A stretch of 64,000 bases of DNA from Dyadobacter sp. CY343. Its GTDB lineage: Bacteria; Bacteroidota; Bacteroidia; Cytophagales; Spirosomataceae. The notes under the pieces are model-generated. The model saw nothing but the letters and a program-made list of their open reading frames with translations. It searched no databases and had not been told where the DNA came from. The position numbers and the translations under genes were made by a program. Positions 51,938 to 58,917 of the stretch are shown here, in pieces; position 1 is the first letter of the stretch, and each line of letters opens with the position of its first letter. Location of the stretch: the NCBI RefSeq assembly GCF_021390335.1, contig NZ_JAJUXK010000004.1, forward strand, positions 1,240,001 through 1,304,000. Direction: 5' to 3'.

Positions 51938-51960
51938 CCGGTTTCGATATTGAGAAAAGA

Positions 51961-51990
51961 ACAAAAAAAGCCCGATTAAAAAATCGGGCT
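51961..51990 (-). terminator. Attenuator terminator of the his operon
   Basis: On the minus strand a perfect 9-bp stem AGCCCGATT (51990-51982) / AATCGGGCT (51977-51969, read complementarily) with a 4-nt loop is followed by TTTTTTTGTT. It sits between the His-rich leader peptide and hisH, so transcription must read through it to express the operon. Leader segments that can pair with its 5' arm are at 52061-52069 and 52042-52052. Confidence 0.88.
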
Positions 51991-52043
51991 TCTGGGGGAT
52001 ACTATGTATTCAACCTTATTACAACACTACTTGCAAAAACATA

Positions 52044-52109
52044 TCACCCAAGACGACCGAAAGCCTGACGGCTATGATGAAAATGATGATATGTTTCAGC
52101 GATTATCAT
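52044..52109 (-). CDS. hisL: Histidine operon leader peptide (21 residues)
   Basis: The minus-strand frame from ATG 52109 to TGA 52044-52046 encodes 21 residues including YHHFHHS (codons CAT CAT TTT CAT CAT). Four His in five codons directly upstream of hisH and a terminator is the signature of ribosome-mediated attenuation: stalling at the His codons when His-tRNA is scarce changes RNA folding and prevents termination. A 12-bp stem (52085-52096 with 52037-52048, one G-U) covers the His codons and the stop codon, so translation controls it. A TACATTTG -7 box ends 4 bp before the ATG, which would make the mRNA nearly leaderless if it is used. Confidence 0.85.
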   Translation of the reverse strand: MIIAETYHHFHHSRQAFGRLG

Positions 52110-52113
52110 ACCA

Positions 52114-52121
52114 CAAATGTA
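52114..52121 (-). promoter_or_regulatory. Candidate -7 box (TACATTTG) of the his operon
   Basis: An exact TAnnTTTG match on the minus strand, 4 bp before the leader-peptide ATG. No well-placed -33 TTG is seen (nearest is 28 bp upstream), so the promoter could instead lie further back in the 113-bp gap to the divergent M14 gene. Confidence 0.4.
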
Positions 52122-52222
52122 AGCAAAAAAAGTGAACACCGGCAGCCGTCAAGTAAAAATTGCATTAAAATTTGCTTAGAGATTTCTTGTACATTGCATC
52201 TGCAAAATGGCCTTTTACCATC

Positions 52223-53713
52223 ATGAAACTATTCTTTTCACGTCTTTTCTTTTTCCTGATCACATTGGTTACTTCTCAATCCATGGCGCAGTCCGACGAG
52301 CTGGCGCAGAAGCTTTTTAAAGCACATTCCACATTTAAGGAAGCCACACTCACACAAAGGCGCTTCAAGCAAAAGGACATTCTTCCATTGATTTCCAAGC
52401 GGCTGGGCAACCCGATGTACACCATTGAAAAGGTGGGTGAATCCTTCGAAGGACGTACAATCCAGATGCTGAAAGTAGGTACCGGCAAGAAAAAAGTGCT
52501 GCTCTGGACGCAAATGCACGGCGACGAGCCGACCGCAACCATGGCCAGTTTTGACATGTTCAACTTCCTGGAAGGCAAAAACGACGGCTTCGACAGCTTT
52601 CGCAAGGAATTATTAGAAAAAACCACGTTATACTTCGTCCCAATGCTCAATCCGGACGGCGCAGAACGCTACCAGCGCCGCACAATGCAGGGCATTGATA
52701 TGAACCGCGACGCCGCAGCCCGACAAACGCCCGAGGCGGTAATACTGAAAGGTTTGGTGGATAAACTAAAACCAGACTACGGTTTCAATCTCCACGACCA
52801 GAGTCCGCGCTACTCGGCGGGCAGGAGCCCAAAAGTGGCGACTATCTCATTTCTGGCGACTTCTTATGATTACGAGCTGTCGATCAACGACGTGCGCCAG
52901 CGTTCCATGCAGCTCATTGTGGGTATGAATAAGATACTGCAAAAGTACATTCCCGGCCAGGTAGCAAGGTATTCCGACGATCACGAGCCGCGCGGGTTTG
53001 GAGATAATGTTCAAAAATGGGGAACTACACTGGTACTGATCGAATCGGGAGGCTATGTAGGCGATCCGGAAAAGCAATATATCCGGCAGCTCAATTTTAT
53101 GGCGATACTGTCTGCATTAGGCAAGATTGCCGACAACTCGCTGACGAAAGAAAAACGTGACGATTATTACGACATACCCGAAAACGGTCGCTGGGTTTAT
53201 GATCTGGTAGTAAGGAATGCGACGGTAAGGCAAGCGGGAAAATCTTTTACAACCGACCTTGGAATTAATCGGAATGAAGTAAGCTACTCCAACGCGACGA
53301 AGTTCTTTTATTACAGTAAAATAGAAGATTTCGGCGACCTGCACCCGCAGTACGGAAGTCAGGAGATTGATGCGCAAGGGTATACTATTGAAAAAGGAAA
53401 AGTTTACCCTACTACCTACAAGAATGTGAGCGAGATCAGTAAGCTCAATGCATTAAACCTCCTGAGAGAAGGCTACACGTATGTAAGGCTTGCAGCCGAT
53501 GCCAACACGCGTGCACTTGGACTTTATTTTACCACAACCCCACTACATATATTAAGAAGCGGCCAACCCGCACCTTCGGGCGTACCTGGGCTGGGTAATA
53601 CTGCAACCTTCATTCTCAAAAAAGGAGGCAAAGTAAAATATGCCGTGATCAATGGATTTGTACACGATCTGGACAATTTCACTGCGGAAAAAGGACAGGG
53701 TATTGTGGAGTAA
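52223..53713 (+). CDS. M14-family zinc carboxypeptidase, exported
   Basis: The ATG at 52223 gives a normal signal peptide (MKLFFSRLFFFLITLVTSQS, MAQSDE); the open frame to a TTG at 52172 is not needed. The 496-residue product has an M14 domain with the zinc ligands in LWTQMHGDEPTATM (HxxE, about residue 96) and NLHDQS (His, about 189), and the catalytic Glu in LVLIESGG (about 272). The C-terminal 190 residues form an additional beta-rich domain. Peptidases of this kind trim peptides or peptidoglycan stems in the periplasm. It is transcribed divergently from the his operon and ends at a bidirectional terminator. Confidence 0.9.
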   Translation: MKLFFSRLFFFLITLVTSQSMAQSDELAQKLFKAHSTFKEATLTQRRFKQKDILPLISKRLGNPMYTIEKVGESFEGRTIQMLKVGTGKKKVLLWTQMHGDEPTATMASFDMFNFLEGKNDGFDSFRKELLEKTTLYFVPMLNPDGAERYQRRTMQGIDMNRDAAARQTPEAVILKGLVDKLKPDYGFNLHDQSPRYSAGRSPKVATISFLATSYDYELSINDVRQRSMQLIVGMNKILQKYIPGQVARYSDDHEPRGFGDNVQKWGTTLVLIESGGYVGDPEKQYIRQLNFMAILSALGKIADNSLTKEKRDDYYDIPENGRWVYDLVVRNATVRQAGKSFTTDLGINRNEVSYSNATKFFYYSKIEDFGDLHPQYGSQEIDAQGYTIEKGKVYPTTYKNVSEISKLNALNLLREGYTYVRLAADANTRALGLYFTTTPLHILRSGQPAPSGVPGLGNTATFILKKGGKVKYAVINGFVHDLDNFTAEKGQGIVE

Positions 53714-53733
53714 AACGGCATTTTGATACAACA

Positions 53734-53767
53734 AAAAAGACCGGAGACATACGTTTCCGGCCTTTTT
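53734..53767. terminator. Bidirectional terminator between convergent genes
   Basis: AAAAAGACCGGA (53734-53745) pairs with TCCGGCCTTTTT (53756-53767), one mismatch or wobble, with A and T tracts on both sides. Confidence 0.85.
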
Positions 53768-53796
53768 AAATTCTGACACCAATTATATAAGAACTA

Positions 53797-55134
53797 TTAT
53801 TTTTTCAAAGAGTAATCTGTGTTCTGGGGATCAAAATTAGCCCAGCCCGCAGTCCAGTCTGTTGTGCTGAATGCACCAGCGTAAGTAGTTGCTTCAAATC
53901 CTGCTGGCAATGTAGTACCGCCAGTCAAAAGTGGAGAAGTTGCTTGTGGCAATACCGCTGGCTTTGCAGAAATCGAATTGAAACCAGCTGGGAATAACAG
54001 GCTTGCAACAGTTGCAACACTGTTTTTAGCACCCGCAGCAAATTGCGCAGCAGTAATTCCTTCGATCGCGCCTTGCGCTTGTGTTCCTGACAAAGCCACG
54101 TGAACACCTTCCAGTTTCAAAGTACCGTTTGTAAAGTTTGGCAAAGAAGGCGCTTCGATACGAACACCTGAACGTGGCCATGCACCTGTAAATACGCTGT
54201 TGTAAATCGAGATAGACGAGTTACGACGAATTCTGGCTGCTGACGCGAATTTTCCGTTCGGAGTTCCGTCGCCCATTGCTACCGTGATGTTGGCAAATTT
54301 CGCAGCAGTTTGCGGCGTTTTGTTTGTTCCGTCACCATCGTTATCAGATTCAAATCCGTTAGAGTCACCAGCCTGGTCAGCAACCGCTGGATCACGGATG
54401 ATCAAACCATATTGTACCAATCCGCTGAAACCGTTGTCTGTATCAAAATCATCATCAAGGCCACGGAAAGAGACAAGGTGTTTTGCATTCACAGTTCCAC
54501 CGAACCATTCAAATGCATCATCGCCTCCGAAAGAGCATTGTACATATTCGATCTTGGTTCCTGAACCAACACCACCCATTGTAAGGCTGTTGATTTCCTG
54601 ATCCGTAGCGTAAGCAATACCAGCGAATTCGATGCGCACATATTTCAGCTCGCCAGAGTTGTCAGCAGCCTCAGTACCACCGTATTCAGTTCTTCCTTCG
54701 CCTTCAATTACGGCAGGAGTCTTGTTCACAGGTGCTTTTCCAAGGATTACCAAACCTCCCCAGTCACCGGCTCTTCTTGAACCAGCTGCTTCATTGGAAG
54801 TAAAAACGATAGGCTGCGTTGCAGTTCCAACCGCCATGATCTTCGCTCCTCTTTTAACGAAAAGTGCTCCTTTTGAATCTTTATCACCTTTAATGATCGT
54901 TCCTGGCTGAATAGTAAGTGTTGCACCATCTTCCACATATACAAATCCTGTGATCAGATATTGCTTGTCAGCTGTCCATGTTGTGTTGGCCGCGATGCTT
55001 CCTTTTACGGTCACCATTTCAGTCGCTACCGGCTCTTCTGGTTCCGGCTCTGTGTTGTCGTCCTTGCAGGCTGCAAATCCTGTGAGCAACAACGCTGCCA
55101 TGAGGAGGTTAAATAATTTACTGAACTTTTTCAT
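53797..55134 (-). CDS. Surface lipoprotein with parallel beta-helix, partner of TonB receptor
   Basis: The 445-residue lipoprotein has Cys23 (LTGFAACKDDN) followed by an acidic linker (EPEPEEPVATE). The rest reads as a right-handed beta-helix: TWTADKQYLITGFVYVEDG, ATLTIQPGTIIKGDKDSKGA, then GDWGGLVILGKAPVN, LKYVRIEFAGIAY, TKIEYVQCSFGGDDAFEWFGG and SSISIYNSVFTG. Proteins of this type are common in Cytophagales and Flavobacteria beside TonB receptors; the function is unknown. It begins 43 bp after the receptor gene on the same strand, so it may act as that receptor's surface ligand-binding partner, in place of SusD. There is no T9SS domain. Confidence 0.82.
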   Translation of the reverse strand: MKKFSKLFNLLMAALLLTGFAACKDDNTEPEPEEPVATEMVTVKGSIAANTTWTADKQYLITGFVYVEDGATLTIQPGTIIKGDKDSKGALFVKRGAKIMAVGTATQPIVFTSNEAAGSRRAGDWGGLVILGKAPVNKTPAVIEGEGRTEYGGTEAADNSGELKYVRIEFAGIAYATDQEINSLTMGGVGSGTKIEYVQCSFGGDDAFEWFGGTVNAKHLVSFRGLDDDFDTDNGFSGLVQYGLIIRDPAVADQAGDSNGFESDNDGDGTNKTPQTAAKFANITVAMGDGTPNGKFASAARIRRNSSISIYNSVFTGAWPRSGVRIEAPSLPNFTNGTLKLEGVHVALSGTQAQGAIEGITAAQFAAGAKNSVATVASLLFPAGFNSISAKPAVLPQATSPLLTGGTTLPAGFEATTYAGAFSTTDWTAGWANFDPQNTDYSLKK

Positions 55135-55177
55135 AAAAATGATTGATTTGGATTGACTTAAACTTGTTGCTTGGTGA

Positions 55178-57991
55178 TTAGAATTTGTAAGAAATACCTA
55201 CTGTGGTGTAAGATCCGCGGCGGAAAGACTGGTAAGATTCGTCTACGCCAGTGATCTTTCCATCCAGGTTACTGTCTTGTACCAACCTGAATTTTTGATT
55301 AAGAATATCCTGGATACCCGCTTTGAATTCGAGGTGGGGCCCAAGTGCTTTGATGATATTGAAGTCGAGTACGTTGCGGGGAAGTTCATAAACGGTAGGC
55401 TGCACTTCCTTGTCGCCCACCAGGAAAATCCTTTTTCCCACCACATTATAAAGCAGGTTGACCTGCCAGCCTCTGTTCACATCATTATAATAAAGACCTG
55501 TATTGATCAGATAAGGAGATTGTCCCTGCAACTGGCGGTTTTCTTCCTGGCCCGCAAAGCCGGTCAGTACATCACTTTTGATCACCGACGCATTCAATAC
55601 GAGTGTCAGATTATCAACGAGTGAAGAGGTAGTGAGGTTTTTTAGAGATTTTCTTACTTCCACTTCCCCACCGATTGCATAAGCTTCTTCGGCATTATCA
55701 ACCGAGAAAGTTACCCCCGATCCTGCGTACCGGACCCTGGTTTCGATCGGGTTTTTGAAGTGTTTGTAAAAACCTGCAACCGAGATCACTTCACCTTCAT
55801 TCGGATAGAATTCGTACCGCAAATCCACATTCTGAATGCTAGGTGTTTTCAGGTTCTCATTACCAACCCTTGACACGTCGAAAGCAAAGTCATAATAGGT
55901 GAAAGGTGCCAGCTCGCGGAACTCAGGCCGGTTAAGCGACATGGTATAAGCGACGCGCAGCAATGATTTTTCGGTGAAATTGTAAGCAAGGTTAACCGAA
56001 GGCAGGAACCGCAGAATAGGGTTGTTCACATCCACGCGATCGCCTCCACCACGCTGGCGGCTTTGCAATTGCTGGCGGTTATGTTCTGCACGCACACCAA
56101 ACGAACCATTGAACCTGGGCGTAAAAGGAATGTAAGAGCCAATATAAGCAGCCAGAAGTGTGTTTTGAGCCGCATACTGATCATCCGTATTCGTTCTCTC
56201 TCCGTAATGCAGCCTGTTCGCAGCTATATTTTCATCACTGAACAATTGTGCTGCCGGCAATGTGAGGATTTCCTCGGGTACTCCGCCAGGATTGTTTACG
56301 TTAAACCAGCGTGCTGCAAAATCTCTGTCTTTATATTCTCCAAACAAGCCCGCACGAAGCTTGATCTGCATTTTTTCTTCTCCTTCATATCCGTTGCGCT
56401 CGATACGGTGCTCGCCGTCAACGCGGAACGAAGATGCTAGTTCTTTCAAAGAAGAGTAAAAGCGCGCGCCGCGGGTCAAACTTGCATTGCTGCCCGGTAC
56501 TACTTCCACAGTAAACGGATCATTTGTTCCAATGTTCCGGCTCGTTACAAAACGTCTGAAATCAGGCTCGTCGCGGTTGGTATATCCAAATGCACCCGTC
56601 CATTTCAAAGTAGTAGCTTCCGACATTTCGTGCGTTCCGCTCAGCTGACCCGTATAAATGCTTTTAGATTCGTACCGGAATGCATAATTCTGTACATCGC
56701 GATCATTATCAAGGCTGTAACCCTGGCGAAACGTAGTTTCCTTGCTGCTCAGCTGGTTGAAAAGGTTCCTGAATTCAATTTTGTGCTGCGGGTTAAAGAT
56801 CAATCCCCAGTTGGACATTACGCCCAATCGCACATTGTGACCATAAAACTGATCATTATAGCTCGTCTCGATCTGAGAATCCTGTGTACTGTTGTTGAAT
56901 GCGAGGTAACGGAACTGATTGGTAGGTGTTACCTGATTGGCACTGGTATAGCTCAGGTTGTTAAAGGTCGTCAAACGCAGCCTTCCCAGATCCATGCTAT
57001 TGTTATATCCCAGCGACACGCGCAAATCCGGCGTCACGGTTTTTGTATACGTATCAACGAACTTAGGCAGATTACGGAATGCATTGAACGTCGCTTCCGT
57101 AGGCTGGCTTGCATTGGTTTGTCTCGCAGTTGGAAATGTAGAAGGAAGCTTGCGGTCGCCTGCGCCGAAGCCCAGCCAGTCCATCGAAGATCCGCGATAA
57201 TCGAGTACATTACTGAAAGTGGTACCGGCCCTGAAACCCGGAGAGATAGCTACAGTAAAACCGTTCGCGTCAGGGATTGTTTTGGTGTAAATTTTAATAA
57301 CCCCACCTGCAAACTCACCCGGAAGCTCAGGTGCGCCCGATTTGAATATCAGCATTCTGTCGATCGCTGTGCTCGGTATCAGGTCAAATGAGAAGGATTT
57401 TACATCCACTTCTGTCGAAGGCGTGATCGCGTCATTGAGCATTACAGTATTGTAACGCTCGTTCAAACCGCGGATAATGACAAATCTGTCATCCTGAATA
57501 GAAACCCCCGGAACGCGGCGGATTACCTGTGAAGCGTCCCTGTCCTGCGAGCGCTGGATCTGCTGGGCTGAGATACCGACCGCGATCTGTTCTGCCTGCT
57601 TGATCTCGGTGATGACCGAAACGTCTGTAAAAGTCTGGCGCTGGCCTACGATCTTTACTTCCGTCAGGTTGGCTACATCTTCTTCTAATGTAGTGTTGAT
57701 TAAAACGGTCTGATTTGGGTAAACTGTAACTTCGATTTCTTTCGCCTTGTAAGAAACGTAAGTGACGATCACAGTTTGTTTTCCGGTTGGAATACCAGGC
57801 AGATCAAATTTACCTTCGATGTCGGACGAAGCGCCGACTGGCGGGGTACTGCCTTTAAGTACTACACTTGCACCGATTACCGGTTCTTTGGATTGGGCAT
57901 CAACGATCGTTCCTTTGATGGAACCTGTCTGCGCGAATGCAGCAGACGTGCTGATAAGCAGGAGGATGAATGATAAAAATCTTGATTTCAT
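55178..57991 (-). CDS. TonB-dependent receptor with carboxypeptidase-regulatory-like domain
   Basis: The 937-residue outer membrane receptor has a signal peptide (ending AAFAQTG), then a carboxypeptidase-regulatory-like domain (SIKGTIVDAQSKEPVIGASV, about 27-105). The plug begins with VKIVGQRQTFTDVS and has VIRRVPGVSIQDDRFVIIRG and YNTVMLNDAITPSTEVDV; the barrel ends TTVGISYKF. It is not a SusC type: the RG-V-DG signature is missing and the plug is of the general TonB-receptor class. The substrate is unknown. It is followed by a beta-helix lipoprotein, and a TAGTTTTG -7 box lies 25 bp upstream. Confidence 0.94.
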   Translation of the reverse strand: MKSRFLSFILLLISTSAAFAQTGSIKGTIVDAQSKEPVIGASVVLKGSTPPVGASSDIEGKFDLPGIPTGKQTVIVTYVSYKAKEIEVTVYPNQTVLINTTLEEDVANLTEVKIVGQRQTFTDVSVITEIKQAEQIAVGISAQQIQRSQDRDASQVIRRVPGVSIQDDRFVIIRGLNERYNTVMLNDAITPSTEVDVKSFSFDLIPSTAIDRMLIFKSGAPELPGEFAGGVIKIYTKTIPDANGFTVAISPGFRAGTTFSNVLDYRGSSMDWLGFGAGDRKLPSTFPTARQTNASQPTEATFNAFRNLPKFVDTYTKTVTPDLRVSLGYNNSMDLGRLRLTTFNNLSYTSANQVTPTNQFRYLAFNNSTQDSQIETSYNDQFYGHNVRLGVMSNWGLIFNPQHKIEFRNLFNQLSSKETTFRQGYSLDNDRDVQNYAFRYESKSIYTGQLSGTHEMSEATTLKWTGAFGYTNRDEPDFRRFVTSRNIGTNDPFTVEVVPGSNASLTRGARFYSSLKELASSFRVDGEHRIERNGYEGEEKMQIKLRAGLFGEYKDRDFAARWFNVNNPGGVPEEILTLPAAQLFSDENIAANRLHYGERTNTDDQYAAQNTLLAAYIGSYIPFTPRFNGSFGVRAEHNRQQLQSRQRGGGDRVDVNNPILRFLPSVNLAYNFTEKSLLRVAYTMSLNRPEFRELAPFTYYDFAFDVSRVGNENLKTPSIQNVDLRYEFYPNEGEVISVAGFYKHFKNPIETRVRYAGSGVTFSVDNAEEAYAIGGEVEVRKSLKNLTTSSLVDNLTLVLNASVIKSDVLTGFAGQEENRQLQGQSPYLINTGLYYNDVNRGWQVNLLYNVVGKRIFLVGDKEVQPTVYELPRNVLDFNIIKALGPHLEFKAGIQDILNQKFRLVQDSNLDGKITGVDESYQSFRRGSYTTVGISYKF

Positions 57992-58015
57992 GTTGTGTCA
58001 GAATAATTTCCGGCA

Positions 58016-58023
58016 CAAAACTA
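58016..58023 (-). promoter_or_regulatory. Candidate promoter of the TonB receptor operon (TAGTTTTG)
   Basis: An exact TAnnTTTG match on the minus strand, 24 bp before the receptor start, with TCTG 18 bp further upstream in the -33 position. The rest of the 273-bp divergent gap shows a direct repeat TTACTTTGTC (two copies near 58208-58237) ahead of the HupE-like gene, and nothing else recognisable. Confidence 0.5.
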
Positions 58024-58264
58024 GGTTGGCTACATTACTCCCAGATTTCTCTAATGTTATCTAATTGTTAACACTCAAAAACCGTAACTCGGTGATAATG
58101 ATCACTATATTTGGCTAACCTACCTGATTAGCTCCCAAACATTGCCTTAAACCTGCTCTTTCAGATTGATAAATTGGTTTCGTCCTGTGAATGCAATATA
58201 TTCGAATTCATTTACTTTGTCTTGACAATTACTTTGTCGGAATTTTTCATCTAATCCCAGCTTA

Positions 58265-58888
58265 ATGTCCGAGTTTCAGGCGTACCTACAATTAGGTTTT
58301 GAACACATCACCGATTCCAATGGCTATGACCATATTTTATTTATCATGGCGCTTTGTACAATATATACCCTGATTGACTGGAAAAAGGTAATTGTACTGG
58401 TTACTGCATTCACGATCGGGCATTCGATCACTTTGGCACTTGCTACACTGGGCCTGGTCAGCATAGATCCCGACTGGATCGAGCTGCTGATACCAATCAC
58501 GATCGTAATTACGGCTTGTCTCAATTTCTTTTATACAGTACCAAAAGGTTCTTATGCTAAAAGGGATGATAATACGATGCTCAGGTACGGACTGGCGCTT
58601 TTCTTTGGTCTGATCCACGGACTGGGCTTTTCGAACTACCTGCGCGCATTGCTTGGGAAAGAGGCCGGGATATTTAATCCTTTGTTAGGTTTCAATGTGG
58701 GTTTGGAACTTGGCCAGCTTATTATCGTATTCATTATCCTCTCAATCGCCTTCTTGCTTATCGAGATCCTGCGCGTGCAGCGACTGAGCTGGATCCATAT
58801 TTTGTCGGGCATTATTGTCGGAATGGCTTTTTCCCTAATTTTAAACAACGAACTTTTTCAAAGCATTACCGGCGGCTCCGCTGACTAG
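58265..58888 (+). CDS. HupE/UreJ-family membrane protein
   Basis: This 207-residue protein has about six membrane helices and the family pattern GFEHITDSNGYDHILFIMAL, with histidines and aspartate that may bind metal (GFEHI, GYDHIL), VLVTAFTIGHSITLALATLG and FGLIHGLGFSNYLRALLG. HupE/UreJ proteins are thought to help nickel entry for hydrogenase or urease, but the HupE/UreJ_2 subgroup in Bacteroidetes has no such genes next to it and its metal is unknown. It is followed 29 bp later by an M1 peptidase gene on the same strand. Confidence 0.9.
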   Translation: MSEFQAYLQLGFEHITDSNGYDHILFIMALCTIYTLIDWKKVIVLVTAFTIGHSITLALATLGLVSIDPDWIELLIPITIVITACLNFFYTVPKGSYAKRDDNTMLRYGLALFFGLIHGLGFSNYLRALLGKEAGIFNPLLGFNVGLELGQLIIVFIILSIAFLLIEILRVQRLSWIHILSGIIVGMAFSLILNNELFQSITGGSAD

Positions 58889-58917
58889 CACCAATTACTA
58901 TATTACTGAATAACCAA

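Noticed and set aside
51938..51964. TTG start for hisH at 51964
   Set aside because: This codon lies in the T-tract of the attenuator terminator; ATG 51937 gives the normal HisH start.
51332..51979. Long plus-strand open frame opposite hisH
   Set aside because: It is the antisense shadow of hisH; no start context, and its product has no recognisable family.
58208..58237. Direct repeat TTACTTTGTC as a promoter
   Set aside because: It resembles TAnnTTTG but with one base too few between TA and TTTG; not strong enough to list.
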